Below, one piece after another: positions 45,417 through 57,179 of a stretch of DNA of 64,000 nt. The stretch comes from Bagarius yarrelli. Taxonomy: Eukaryota; Chordata; Actinopteri; Siluriformes; Sisoridae. A model generated the notes under the pieces. That model was not told the origin of the DNA, made no database searches, and saw only the letters and a program-made list of their open reading frames with translations. Position 1 is the first letter of the stretch; the number at the start of each line of letters is the position of its first letter. Both the position numbers and the translations under genes were made by a program. The stretch lies in NCBI GenBank assembly GCA_005784505.1, contig VCAZ01000001.1:2360097-2424096 (forward strand), in the 5' to 3' direction.

Positions 45417-46036
45417 GTTTCAATATCTTCACGCAAGAGCATGACTGTGCAGATGCAAATTAGACGCCGCCTGAGACACCATCCGCTTTCCATCAGCCTC
45501 CCTCTCTGCAAAACAAGGAGAAAGATCTGGCATAGAGACAGATGGATTACAGAGAAAATAGCTTTCATCAAAAAAAAAAAAAAAAAAGATTAACACAGCC
45601 CTTATCAAACAAGCAAGCAATAGAGACACTCGAATGAAGCCGCAATTGTGAATAAGCTCGGAACAAAAACCTAGAATAAAATTCTAAACATTTACAATGC
45701 TACACTTGCATTAAAAAACCTCTTCTACTGAAAATGAGGGACGCAGAAACATGGGTTGCTTTCATTAAATGTAGATTTGTTTTTCGTTCACTAATCTTAG
45801 CATTTAGATTCAGCTCCACTGATAAGATTTAAGACCTTGAAATGTCAAGGTGGGAAAATGGAAAGAAACAGATTTGTAATTTGCAGCATAATAAATCTAC
45901 ACAGAGAAGGTGATAGATATGCTATTGCAAGTAAAATAATATGATTTCGGAAGTTAATAATACAGGAGAAAAGAATGTCCTACAGGGAAATGGGATTTGT
46001 CTGTGTGATGATGTGTATAGTTCAGTATTTTAGTTA
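44573..46036. other. Unique sequence with (GT)n and A run
   Basis: GT repeat at about 45385-45412, pure A run at about 45571-45587. No gene or transposon recognised. Confidence 0.45.
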
Positions 46037-47353
46037 CAGGTGGGTCGAGTATCCAATATCTGTATTCAAGTAAAAGTATCAGTACTTATGGAAATATTCA
46101 CTCAAGTAAGAGTAAAAGGAACAATCAAAATAGTTACTCGATTAAAAGTAGCAAAGTATCCGATAAAAAAATTACTCCCGTACCCCAGTAGCTACTAGTT
46201 TCTTCTGATCTGATTGACACGAAGAAAAAAACCCTAAATTTCAAACTACTTTTTACATCCCGTCTGCTCTAAAGTCTCTCTGTTCTGATTATATAAAACA
46301 GATTAAAGTAAAGTCAATCTCAGTCCTGTGATGGACATTAACATCACATCAGCTGTCATTTACAAAAAAAATCTTAAACACACACACACTCAGATGTTTT
46401 AAACCCTGTCTTTATTTTTCTACTTTTTAAGGACAGTTCATTTTTAATATTCATTTTAAAAGTTTATAATTATGTAGGAATAATCCCGTGTTGATTTTGT
46501 GTGGAGGTTCTCCACTTTAGTCAGGTGTTAAAATAAACTTTAATAAGGTTTCTGAATTATTTTATAAATGCAGGACGTCCCAGTTTGCTGGTTAGTTTAT
46601 TAAGTTTTGTGTTTAATGTGCAGATGTTTAGAATAAACGTTGATAACATGATATTTTTCAAGTTCAAGTTCAAGGAGCTTTATTGTCATTTCAGCCATAT
46701 ATAGCAGATGTAGTGAAATGAAACAACGCTTCTCCAGGACCCCATGGTGCTACACAAAAACACAGAATTACACAAAACGAACAACAAAGAGCCACTGAAC
46801 AGAGCAAACATAAAGTGCATGTGTGCGACCTGGTGCAAACAGTGCAGAACAGACAGCGCAATAAACAATACAAACATTACAAAAGACAATACAGAACATA
46901 ACATAACGCTGTACAGAACATTCTAATAGCGCCAACCAGATTATAAAAATCTGCAGGTAGGACAGAAATGTGCAAGTAAACAGCAAGTTTTTATGCAATC
47001 AACATCTGGTTTTACAATAAGGTTAAAGTCCTCATAAATACCAAATGATTATTAATAAGAGTTCAAATAGGCGTCATTTTGACACCGTTTACTGAAATTA
47101 TTGTACGTTGTGATAGTGAACAATTCATGTAAACTTATTATTTCAAAAATCTCATATTTATTACCGTTTGTCAGTAACGGAGGAACGCCGCCAAATGTAG
47201 TGAAGTAAAAATAAAGTTTTTTAATAAAAACGTACTTGAGTAACAGTAAAAGTCCAGATCATTAACTATACTCTAAAAGTAAAAGTTACCACAAAAAATT
47301 TACTTAAGTAAATACGTCACAAAGTAAATGTAATCAGTTACTACCCACATCTG
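46037..47353. mobile_element. DNA transposon remnant with nested LINE end
   Basis: Inverted ends CAGGTGGGTCGAGTA and (reverse) CAGATGTGGGTAGTA bound sequence rich in AAGTAAAAGTA near both ends, a type seen in fish hAT-like elements. Inner text near the right (GGAGGAACGCCGCCAAATGT) also fits that family. No 8-bp duplication is visible. A LINE-like 3' end is inserted at 46658-46993. No transposase frame remains. Confidence 0.6.
46658..46993 (-). mobile_element. LINE-like 3' end, family F
   Basis: On the minus strand it ends GACAATAAAGCTCCTTGAAC and CTTGAACTTGA, a repeated tail after an AATAAA motif. The body (CAGGACCCCATGGTGCTACA, GCATGTGTGCGACCTGGTGC) is shared with 54038-54433, 55910-56310 and 62574-62935. 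No coding region; the non-LTR retrotransposon class is inferred from the tandem tail and truncation at the other end. Confidence 0.7.
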
Positions 47354-47631
47354 CAAATTTTACAGCGAAATAGTCTCCATGCTAAGATAACCCATTTGAT
47401 AATTAACAAAGAAAGATATTATAATTGACTGTTTAGTAGGTTACTCCGTACCGTGCATCTTAGGCTCATCCTGCATGTGTCTTCAATGATCCAATCAAAA
47501 GTGCTTAAGCTCAAGAGTAAACCAGGTCACAAGGTTCAAATTTACTTAAGCTTCATTTGGAGATGATGATAGACACAAAACATATATGTGATATGATGTC
47601 TAATAACCGTAATAGAAAAAAAACTGCTGTG

Positions 47632-47677
<46 letters not shown>

Positions 47678-48414
47678 TGCGTTTAGAAATGTGTGTGTGG
47701 AAATGGTATATGTACAGAAAATAAGAGCTCCTTTTCAATTGTGTAATAGATGAATGAGCAAAAGATCCACGTAATGCCATACAGTCTGCTATGAATAGCA
47801 CATGAAAAGCCCTCATTGACCGAACTAAGCACCTTTATTACATTTAATCCTGAATTGCTGTGTGTATAGGCTTTATTTGATCTCAGGTTGATAATGCTGC
47901 TGCTCCTTTCAGACAAGATTTTATTTTGCAGATTTGGCAACCCAACTATTGAAAAAGCCACAGAATAGTCCGAGACGGCATAAGATAAATATTTACGGCT
48001 CTCAACCAGCCTCTTATTTTCCATTCCATTCAAAACAAATTCAAACTGTGTTCTGTAATATAGAATTTGAGGGGTAGCTGGGCCTTCAGCGGGGATTTTC
48101 CCCGACAAATACACCTCTTAATACCATCACTATCACAGCGCAATTATAGAAACCATCAATACTAAACAAACACACCATATAACACGGCCTGGAATTACAG
48201 ACAGAGAGACATTTCACGTATTGAGGGTGAAAACCATTTTTATTAAAACCCGTTAACACACGACTCCAAACCTCTACACTACAACCACAACTGTACCACA
48301 TACAACATCTGGAGCAGTTCAGAATCAATATTTATCTTAATATTAATATAACATCACAAAAACATTACAGATATCAATAAAATATATCAGACATTTAAAG
48401 GCTGTAAGTCAGTG
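47354..48414. other. Unique sequence with (GT)n
   Basis: A (GT)n array spans about 47637-47676. The 143-codon minus frame 47683-48114 shows no known domain. 48228-48260 holds AATAAA on the minus strand (48243-48248), which could serve the frame at 48415-48576. Confidence 0.4.
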
Positions 48415-48576
48415 TTACCGCTCGGCGGTGCTGGTCTGGAAGTTCCCAGGCTGAGACAAGCTAGTTATCTTCGGGGTTAACCTAACTCCCCTTACAATGT
48501 CTAACTTTTCCGGAAAAGTCCACATATTTTTAAGTAAGTCCAAGACAAAGTGAATTTCTTCTTCTCCGTCAGCCAT
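48415..48576 (-). CDS. 53-codon frame of unknown function
   Basis: I do not recognise this protein. It begins MADGEEEIHFVLDLLKNMWT, is acidic at the start and then basic and polar (RLTPKITSLSQP), and ends AER before TAA. The ATG has a good context (A at -3, G at +4) and the frame keeps CpG-containing codons, unlike chance frames nearby. The stop overlaps GCGGTAACA, which could act as a weak splice donor, so it may instead be a first exon. An AATAAA lies about 170 bp downstream. It could also be the start of a transposase. It is shorter than any family I could compare it with. Confidence 0.2.
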   Translation of the reverse strand: MADGEEEIHFVLDLLKNMWTFPEKLDIVRGVRLTPKITSLSQPGNFQTSTAER

Positions 48577-49319
48577 TGTGGGCGTAAAAGTTCTAATGTA
48601 ACTGTACAGACATTAGTTTTGCTAGTGGAACTGGGCTTAAATCAGAGGAGGTAACATTGTTGACATTATTGTGGAAACATTTCCATTGCTAATATAGTTT
48701 ACGTTACATGGGCAGCACTACTGATTCTGAAGGCTTTGCTGGCCCTGACTGCACACACCACTGTCTGACACTAATAACCAAATCAATAACAACATCAACA
48801 TTATCAGGAATAATTTTAGCAGGAACAACTTTTATATTACAAATCTTTCAAATACAGGTTTTCCCTAAAAAAAGATAGTGGAAAGAAATCAATTTCATGC
48901 TAAACATTTAAAGCTATTTCACACCACGATTCAGACATTAAGTGAAAGCACTGGTGGGTGACATTTGACATAAAAATGGAGGCACCATCCCATCTGAACT
49001 GAAAGTCAGGGTACTAGAGCTTTGAGCGTTTAGGGCTGTGTGCTGTAGAGACACATGCTGGTGTATGCATGACTGCATCTGAATTCCAAACACAACCTTA
49101 CAGGATCAAAGTGTGTGTTTCCTTATGAATTAAATAGCATGACCCATCTGGGCAGGTCTAATAAGACAGGTTCAACATGGTAAAGGGGACGAGGAGCTGG
49201 CCTTCTCCTCTGCACACTTTTAAGTGGAAATGTGTTATAAAGTCAGGTATATATGACAGGTATATTGAGCAGCAGTTGAAGAAAAAAACAACATTTTAGG
49301 TAACAACCTTATAAATAGA
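48577..49319. other. Unique sequence
   Basis: No repeat or gene recognised; the first 150 bp would be the 5' flank of the small minus-strand frame. Confidence 0.45.
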
Positions 49320-49505
49320 GCAGCATAGTAGTAGGATTAGTAGTTAGCACTGTTGCCTCACAGCAAGAAGGTTCCGGGTTCGATTCCCAGGCAGGGGTCT
49401 TTCTGCATGTGTAGTTTGCATGTTCTCCCCGTGCTTGTGTGTGTTTACTCCAGGTTCTCCGGTTTCCTCCCACAGTCCAAAAACATGTGTTAGGTTGATT
49501 AGTGA
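49320..49505 (+). repeat. SINE-A, 5' half
   Basis: Head (TAGTAGTTAGCACTGTTGCC), perfect B box (GGGTTCGATTCCC) and core to GTTAGGTTGATTAGTGATGG. The L2-like tail is absent, so the 3' half has been lost, unusual for a retroposed copy and probably due to later deletion. Confidence 0.9.
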
Positions 49506-50683
49506 TGGACAGTTTTTAAGGAAATCCATATTTGGTGTCCTGTCAGTGGTGTTTATCTATTTAGAAACATATAAATGAATTCATGTTCTCCGCAGTTGCA
49601 TTATGGGTCGTTAACATGAGTCGCGCTGGTGATGTTGCGTTATTGAAGCAGCGCTTGGAGAGTCAGAAAACCCAGACGCTCCGACTTTCACATCACACCG
49701 ATCCACTCACTTACTCTGATTGAAAGTAAGATGCTGCAGGTACTACAGCTCCCCCTTGTGGCTAATAAAAGTGTGCAATAATTGCGGTTGGATTCATTGA
49801 TCGTGGTTAGGACAAGTAATTGCGATCATACAATTATTTATTAATTGCAACAGCCTTAGCCGTTACAGGGTGGATACACTGTTCATATGCTAATAAAAAA
49901 TTAGGCATACAACACACACTGTACACTGTAATGTAAACTCTTATGTTGTTTGCTTTGTGGACCCATAATTCGAAAATAAGATAGTGTCACTTATTAACCT
50001 TCAAAATACATAAACTCAAAATCATTTAATTCCATAAATTAGATTATGCTGGTCTTCCTTTAATGTGATTGGACATACAGGAGAACTAATGTGCTGATTG
50101 GTGGATTCTAACAAAAGGCCTAATGTCTCCTCTGTTCCTCTTGTTGAAGGAAAAGCCAGAGTTTGAACTAAACACTTAACATTAGGTTAAGTGAACTTAA
50201 TTGATTAATTACTTTATATAAACACCAAGTTAAATAAACTTTAAAATGTGACTAAAGGTTACTTGAGCAGCAGGTTAGGAGAACTTAAATATACAAGTTT
50301 AAACAAGATCCATTACTTAGGTTAAGGAGTGAACAACTTGACTCAAATTTGTTGATTCAACTTATCGGGGGTTTTTAGTGTTATATTTGTTTAGAGAAGC
50401 TCTAGACAGAGATTGATTTTATTATTTTAAAATATTTACACTATATATTTATAGAAGACAGACTTAGTGAGGGTTACCAAAACCAGCCTTAAGCTGTGGA
50501 GCTTCTGCTTTCCCGCCTTACAACAACGCTAAAGCTACTGTATGATGGTATAAACGAAAATGTTCCAAACCTTTTTCTTTTATTACTGCTTTATTACTGT
50601 CTTATGCCAATAACATCAAATAGTACACTTAATCCTGAAGGCTGTATCATAATCCCTACAGAACCTTCTTGAATACATAATTA
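49506..50683. other. Unique sequence; possible transposon end at 49555-49862
   Basis: The run AAGTAATTGCGATCATACAA and TAATTGCAACAGCCTTAG near 49862 resembles the end of a fish hAT-like element (GGCTGTTGCAATTA in reverse). The matching left end is not found. No gene. Confidence 0.35.
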
Positions 50684-50873
50684 TATGGTGGCTTATAGTT
50701 AAGGTGTTGGACTACCAACCCAAAGATTGTGTTTTCGAGTCCCAGCTCCACCAAGCCACCACCACTGGGCCCCTGAGCAACGCCCTTAATCCCTAATTGC
50801 TCAGATGTATGAGATAAGATCCATGTCAGTCGCTCTGCATAATGGCGTCTGCCAAATAATGCAAATGCAAATA
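50684..50873 (+). repeat. SINE-B, near full length
   Basis: Head GGTGGCTTATAGTTAAGGTG, B box TTTTCGAGTCCC, middle CCTAATTGCTCAGATGTATG and tail CATGTCAGTCGCTCTGCATA. Confidence 0.85.
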
Positions 50874-51413
50874 ATACATAAGAACATATGATGAACAAAC
50901 TAGCTAAGGGGTATAAAGTCACAGTGTTAAAGAAGCTTACAATGCCGGGGATTTATGCTTACAATGCACAATGAATAAAGAGAAGCTCTGTGGCAAAGTA
51001 ATAAAGTAATGGAATAATTACATCATGAGCCAGGTCTGGAATTAATAAGGCCCAATTAACATTTTGTTAGATGTCTGATTGCCATAGCATCTGCTGTACA
51101 CAACTCTGGCCATTTGCAAACTGTTTTCGATTTCAATTGTAACCCAGAGCTAATAAAATATTAATGAAATTCCATCTCTTTGAAGGGACGTGCTGGAAAT
51201 GATGATTTATATTTCATTAATACAGATCCAGACAGAGCTGACTCTCTCGATCTATTCCGACTTCATGTCAAAGTATCCGATTTTTAACTGTCATTTCCTG
51301 TTTTTGGGACGTTCTCTCGAATTGTGCGGGTAAAATACAAGCAAAAAAAATTATGTTGTTCAGTTTATTTGTCATGGCCATATTGATTAATTTGCCAAAT
51401 TTGTATTAGCATT
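50874..51413. other. Unique sequence, possibly conserved
   Basis: 51050-51310 carries motif-rich sequence, including TGATTTAT (51203-51210, a PBX-HOX-type site), TAATAAAATATTAATG and CATTAATAC. No gene or repeat. Candidate conserved element by inference. Confidence 0.35.
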
Positions 51414-51589
51414 GGGCAGCACGTGGCTTAGTGGTTAGCACAGTTGCAAGAAGGTCCAGGGTTTGATTCCCAGGCAGGGGTCTTACTAAGTGGAGTTTGC
51501 ATGTTCTCCCCGTGCTTGCGTGGGTTTACTCCAGGTTTTTTCGGTTTTCTCACACAGTACTAAAACATGTATGTTAGATTGATTGGTGA
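51414..51589 (+). repeat. SINE-A, 5' half
   Basis: GGGCAGCACGTGGCTTAGTG head, degenerate B box (GGTTTGATTCCC), core to GATTGATTGGTGA. It stops at the same core position as the copy at 49320-49505. Confidence 0.9.
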
Positions 51590-51786
51590 AAAAAATGATA
51601 AAAAACTTTTTATAATCTTATATATTTTTAGTGGAATGGTCTTACTATACTGAATCAGGAATTACATATTCACTAGCAAAAATCTTCTGAATTGCGCAAT
51701 ACATTATATGTCAAATATCATTTGGATTGCACTCTGACAGATCAGTCACAGCAGCTCAGACATAAATGTGTATCATCCCTAGCCAT

Positions 51787-51825
<39 letters not shown>

Positions 51826-52470
51826 TGCTTGGTATAGAGACAGCTCCTTGTCTTGTCACTGTGGCTTTGGGGATACGATGAGGGCTGAGGCTATGAGATT
51901 ACTCCCCATCCCCACCTCCTGGCAGCTCATACAGGCCATCAGCTGCCATTCAAGCCTGGCACAGTGGAGTGTGGGTGACAAGCTGAGCTTTCTATTGCAC
52001 AGCCTTGTCTCGCCATTTCACATCTCACACTGGCCAGACGGCTTAGCTTCTTAAGACACAGGCTGGAGGTGTCAAATGGCCACCACTGTGATATCAACGG
52101 GAACTTCAGCACTTTCAGTGTTTGACAAATACAGTTTGATGGTAAAAAGGGTGGAACGTTTTACTGTGAGAAAATCATATCCTCACAAAACTTTCTTACT
52201 TTCACTGCATTTTCTCAATTAGGTGTTACCTAAGAGCCATTAATATGCCAGTCATTCGGTAAAGGTGGACTGTGGCATAAAAGCACTTAAAAGCAATTAT
52301 TATCTTCTCAGACTGTTTTTCAGTGCCCTTAATATGGGTTGAAATGAAATCACAGCAAAAAAAAATGTTACTAAGTTCTACATCTATTTCACACCAGAGT
52401 TATTTATTCTTATTGAAAGGATTTTTTATGTACAATTCTTATTTAAACAAAATTCATCTTTCAAAAGTGT
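51590..52470. other. Unique sequence with (GA)n
   Basis: A GA repeat lies at about 51788-51826. The following 230 bp (51830-52060) is balanced in base content and open in one frame, but no protein is recognised. No transposon seen. Confidence 0.4.
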
Positions 52471-53047
52471 GAAACAGACCTGACAAGTGTGTAACACTTT
52501 AGAATACCGGCCCATAGTTAACCGGTAGCTAACTATGCAGGAAGTACTAGTAATAGTAATGTCTTTTTTGTCACAACTTTAGCACCTTAACTATTGGGCC
52601 ACCCCAGCCTACTGCACTACATTAACACTTAAATAAACATTTTATTGAATTAGTTATCAATAAATACTAAAAATTGTCATCAAGAACCACTTGTGAACTA
52701 TGACCAATTAATAACCAATTATTTAATAATTACAATAATAGAAAGACTAGGAAGACCTGAGTTCGAGCCCCACCACTGCCAGTCAGCCACTGTTGGGTCC
52801 TTGAGTACGACCCTTAACTCTTTCTGCTCCAGGGGCGCTGTCTCATAGCTGACCCTGTGCTCTGACCACCAACTTACCAAGATGGGATATGCGAAGAAAC
52901 AAATTTCACTCTGCTGTAAAGTCTATGTGACAAAAAAAGACATTGCTAATACTAATTGCTATTACTAGTACTTCCTGCATAGTTAGTTACTGGTTAACTA
53001 TGGGCCGGTATTCTAAAGTGTTACCGACATAGACTCGGTCTGTTTCA
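52471..53047. mobile_element. Foldback element with SINE-C in both arms
   Basis: Left arm 52471-52574 and right arm 52927-53047 are inverted copies, sharing TAACACTTTAGAATACCGGC, CCATAGTTAACC and TGCAGGAAGTACTAGTAATA. The right arm adjoins a SINE-C (52741-52935). The left arm contains that SINE's tail and head-like ends in reverse (52561-52602), with the middle deleted. The ends resemble fish non-autonomous DNA transposons that begin GGTAACACTTTA. The central 140 bp is AT-rich. Confidence 0.8.
52741..52935 (+). repeat. SINE-C copy
   Basis: B-box-like GAGTTCGAGCCCC, then GTTGGGTCCTTGAGTACGAC, CTGCTCCAGGGGCGCTGTCT, AGATGGGATATGCGAAGAAA and the end GTCTATGTGACAAA. The A-box end is truncated. 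Confidence 0.85.
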
Positions 53048-54037
53048 CTACCCTTTACCTAGGCTAGGCATTACTTACTGCTTAGTTTATCTCCCGTCTG
53101 TATTAGTTAACAGTATTAACAGTGTTAATCTAGTATTCTAGTATAATCACATGTTTTCAATAGTTTTATTATAGCTATTATTTAATAGGGGTTTTTTTTA
53201 GATTTTTTTTCATATACAAAGACTTTTATATATTGTATAATTTTGTTTGTGAACCTAATTGCTTGGTAATTAAATACCTTCAAACACAAAACAGTTAAAA
53301 GGTCAGTTAGTTTTACACAATTAAATGCCTCATAATAATCTTGTTACTCGTGCAAAGGGCTGCCTGGAGCCAGTTTTGCCATTTAATTAAGCAAAACCAG
53401 ACATGCTTTAATAATAACCTGTCTTTCTGAACAACAACGAAAAGAACTATAGACAACACTGATTTTTCCCAGCTGGTCCAAACTGGACAAAGATGCCAGT
53501 GATCTCTACATATCCTCTCCCATCTGTGTTAATATTGTAGATTGCCACACAATATTTACATGTGGTACAACACAACACAACACAACACCTGCATCACAAC
53601 TGTACCTTCCAGCCCTATTGATCTAACCTAACGTGGCCTAATTCCAGAGTGTGACTATGGTACATGGATTATAAGGAAAGACACCAGAAGCCCAGGAGCA
53701 TAAGCCAAACATCTAAACCTCCATAAGGTCTTCTTATAAAATTTCCCCATAAGACCATTCTATTGCAAGGTCATTATACTTCATAGCCCGTGTTATTTCA
53801 CAAACAGAAATGTTTTTATTATTAGAATCAGTTTAGGTAATGGATAAAGATTGTAAATTCCTTTTCCTAATTGTAAATAAGCATCTTATTATTAGGAATA
53901 CACTATTCCAGGGTAGGTTTGGATATGATAGAAAATCTCAGGGCTTCATTTATAATTAGCTGCGGTTAATCGACATCTTATGGAGGGAAAATAAGGACAA
54001 ATGCATTGCATTAACAGTGGTTGCATTTTAAGGTAAT
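53048..54037. other. Unique AT-rich sequence
   Basis: No gene. A short ACAAC tandem run is at about 53570-53586. Confidence 0.5.
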
Positions 54038-54433
54038 CTTGCTTTTTACTTGCACATTTCTTATTCGCACATTTTTATAATCTGGTCGGCGCTGTTTAAT
54101 TTAACTTTCTGTACAGTTTTTGTCCTGTAGTGTCCTGTAGTGTCTGTTTTTTTGTGTGGTTTAATGTCTGGTTTAATGTTTGTACTGTTTATTGCACTGT
54201 TTATTGTCTGTTTTGGACCGTTTGCACCAGGTTGCACACATGCACTTTATGTTGCTAAGACAATTATTTTTAGTTTTGTGTTGTTTTTTCGTTATGTGAC
54301 TCTTTGTTGTTTTGTGTAATTCTGTGTTGTTTTGTGTAGCACCATGGGGTCCTGGATAAACGTTGTTTCATTTCACTGTGTACTGCGTCTGCTATATATG
54401 GTTAAAATGACAATAAAGCTTCTTGAACTTGAA
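54038..54433 (+). mobile_element. LINE-like 3' end, family F
   Basis: Plus-strand copy: TCTGGTCGGCGCTGTTTAAT, then CACCAGGTTGCACACATGCA, GCACCATGGGGTCCTGGATA and the end GACAATAAAGCTTCTTGAAC TTGAA. It is opposite in direction to the other three copies. Confidence 0.7.
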
Positions 54434-54696
54434 TTTTCAGTGCTTGCATATTTACGGACTGAAAATAAACATTAGGCTGTGAATATTTTAATACATAATA
54501 ATTTACACACATTTTAAACAAAACTTTTTGCGACAAACACGGTGGTAAAAAAGTTTGGCAAAATGTGAAAGTGCGCGCTACTGCATGTTAGGAAAGAGAA
54601 AAGTTGATTTACAATGCAGGAAATTTAAGCAAAATTGGACAGGTGATTATTTTTTGTTTAGTCCAAAGATGTTTGTTTCATTTGTCATCTTTTTTA
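54434..54696. other. Unique sequence
   Basis: Nothing recognised. Confidence 0.5.
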
Positions 54697-55047
54697 ATTC
54701 ATTCATTCATCTTCTATACCGGTTTATTCTCTAATTCGGGGTCACAGGGATCTGCTGGAGTCTATTTCAGCTGTCTCTGAAAGGGCGAAAAGCAGGAGGG
54801 GTACACCCTGGACAGGTCCATCAGTCCATCACAGGGCCACACACACACTCACACTCACTCCTATAGAATCACAGAACAATCTAACATACATGTTTTTAAA
54901 CTGTAGGAGAAAACCGAAGAACCCGGAGTAAACCAATGCAAGCACGGAAAGAACATGCAAACTCCACACAGAGAGACATCAGGAATCGAACCTGGAACCT
55001 TCTTGCTTTGGGGTAACAGTGCTAACCACTAAGCCACAGTGCTGCCC
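54697..55047 (-). repeat. SINE-A, full length
   Basis: ATTCATTCATTCATC tail, L2-like block (GTACACCCTGGACAGGTCCA), core (CATGCAAACTCCACACAGAG), B box in reverse (AGGAATCGAACCTG), A box in reverse (GTGCTAACCACTAAGCCAC) and GCTGCCC end. Confidence 0.95.
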
Positions 55048-55886
55048 TTATTCAATATATATCTCTTAAAAAGAAATGCATATTTGTCTGTATGCTAATA
55101 AGAAACTAATCTATTCTTACTAATCTTTTATTAGGAGGCAAAATAAATACATTTTAAATTTCTCCAGCCCCTGTTAAAGAAAAGAACCGTTATGTGGCCC
55201 TTGAAAAAGCGATTGGGGGCCCCTCCTCTAATTCAATACGTTTTTCATCGCACCAACATTTCTTCATTGAATCATTTTCAGAAACCCATTTATTTTGCAC
55301 AGGTTCACTATTCCAGGAGTTTATCCCAGGGTCATGCTGGAGAAACACGAATGCATTTAAAGACTAAATATCCATAAACAAACGATTTGCACAGCTTTAG
55401 GATTTACTTGGGGATTGTGTCATTTCTGTCCTCAACCGTGGAAGTCAATTAGTCTCAAGATAAAAAAAGAGCTTTAAAAGATGATCCCCTGGTTTGCATC
55501 CTATTATCATTAATCAGTAAATATTGACTGCCCTGTCCTTTTACATTTCAAGTTCAGGCCTTGGTAATCCAGATATCCTTTCTAAAATGCACACAGGAAC
55601 AGCTAGAGAAAAAAAAGAGAGCCAGAAAACCAGAGAGAGGTAGAAAGCTTTGTGCTAGATCAACCTTGCAAGTAAAATTGATTCTCAAGGTTTTTTTGCA
55701 CCTCATGACTAGAAAATAAACTCAAAGACCACAAAGAATTTTGCAAAGAATACTTGTGTAAGAAAAGCTTGCTGGTGTAAGTGCATATAGGTTTAAAATT
55801 GGTTTGAACCATTTTGTAGTACGGTTACAAAACCAGAACAGGTTGATTTGACGAGACCACAGCTGATAGTATATGTCTAATGTAAT
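55048..55886. other. Unique sequence
   Basis: No repeat recognised. 55160-55570 is less AT-rich and may be conserved. The 61-codon plus frame at 55192 has no known domain. Confidence 0.4.
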
Positions 55887-56310
55887 GAATTAAACATCTT
55901 AAATTTAAATTCAAGTTCAAGAAGCTTTATTGTCATTTCAACCATATATAGCAGATGCAGTACACAGTAAAATAAAACATTGTTTCACCATGGGGTCCTG
56001 GAGATCTGCTATATCTGATTGAAATGACAATAAAGCTTCTTGAACTTGAACTTAAACTTAAAATGTTTAATTTAACACTGAGCACAACACTGAGCACCAA
56101 CACTGTTTAAGAACAACAGTGAGCAAACGACTAAAAGTAAATTATTTTAGCAACATAAAGTGCATGTGTACAACCTGGTGCAAACAGTGCAAGACAGACA
56201 GTACAAATAAATAATACAGACATTAAACCAGACTATACAATACAAAAAAGAGGACGCTGTACGGAACCTTAAATTAAACAGCGCCGACCAGATTATAGCT
56301 CTTTAGACAA
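55887..56310 (-). mobile_element. LINE-like 3' end, family F, with inverted duplication
   Basis: The element ends on the plus-strand side with TTCAAGTTCAAGAAGCTTTA. After about 90 bp the same end reappears inverted (GACAATAAAGCTTCTTGAAC, 56026-56045). The arms 55887-55957 and 56003-56075 match over about 70 bp and include flanking AATTAAACATCTTAAATTTA-type sequence. The rest of the body follows at 56150-56300. Confidence 0.8.
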
Positions 56311-57119
56311 AGAACTCTGCTCTTTGGAACTAGTAGAAAATATTTACTCGTCTTGCTCTAGACCCCCTTCGTATAGTTTCCATGCACTTTCTTTGTGTAA
56401 TGTGACTCAATAGCAGAAAAAAAAAATTTATCATGTTTTATATCACAAATCTGCTTTAAAGTGTTAATTCAACGCCCACACAACATGATAAAAAAAATTT
56501 TTATTTGTTTCAAGTATAACCCAAATTCTCATGCTCAGAATGGATGTGTGTATATTCTGATAACAAAGGCAGGTTTACATTTATCACTATTATTCCTACA
56601 TCTAACATCTCAATCAAGATTTACAGTTGATTTTCAATCTGCCGGTACCATCAGACCTCACTATAACAGAGCCATCTCTCATCATTGACCTATATTATTT
56701 AACCACTATTTGGAAAGGTCAATCTCCAAGGCCTTGACATTAAACAAACAGGATTCCCCGGACATTACTAATGCACCATCAGAAATGAAGATGTTTTTCA
56801 TTGTCAGGCTAACTCGTCATTCCCAGCGAATGATTTTTCTTCTCAGGACAATTATGTTATCAAACTCCTTTCAGCATCACTGCAGGTCGGTCTTGGAGAA
56901 GTATGGATAAATACTTTTACTCATCAGTGGCAGAATCCTTCTTTGTAAGTACCGTGCTTAATCATTCTAAACTGTAATATTTACACAGGATGCCTTGGTT
57001 AAAGGTTTATTTAAACCCTTAAATGCCATCCTTTAACTAGGAAGATACAATAATTAAAAGCTTATTTTTCTCTGTAAATATTGTGAACACCACTTAATAA
57101 CAGAGTTTTTTCTCTGGCA
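56311..57119. other. Unique sequence, 56640-56910 possibly conserved
   Basis: No gene or repeat. 56640-56910 is balanced and open in one frame (56710-56910), but no protein family is recognised. Confidence 0.4.

Positions 57120-57120
<1 letters not shown>

Positions 57121-57166
<46 letters not shown>
57121..57166 (+). repeat. (CT)n microsatellite
   Basis: About 22 CT dinucleotides, uninterrupted. Confidence 0.95.
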
Positions 57167-57179
57167 GCCCTATTCAGAC

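Noticed and set aside
47683..48114. 143-codon minus-strand frame as a gene
   Set aside because: No recognisable domain, it ends inside sequence next to a GT repeat, and composition is ordinary for the region.
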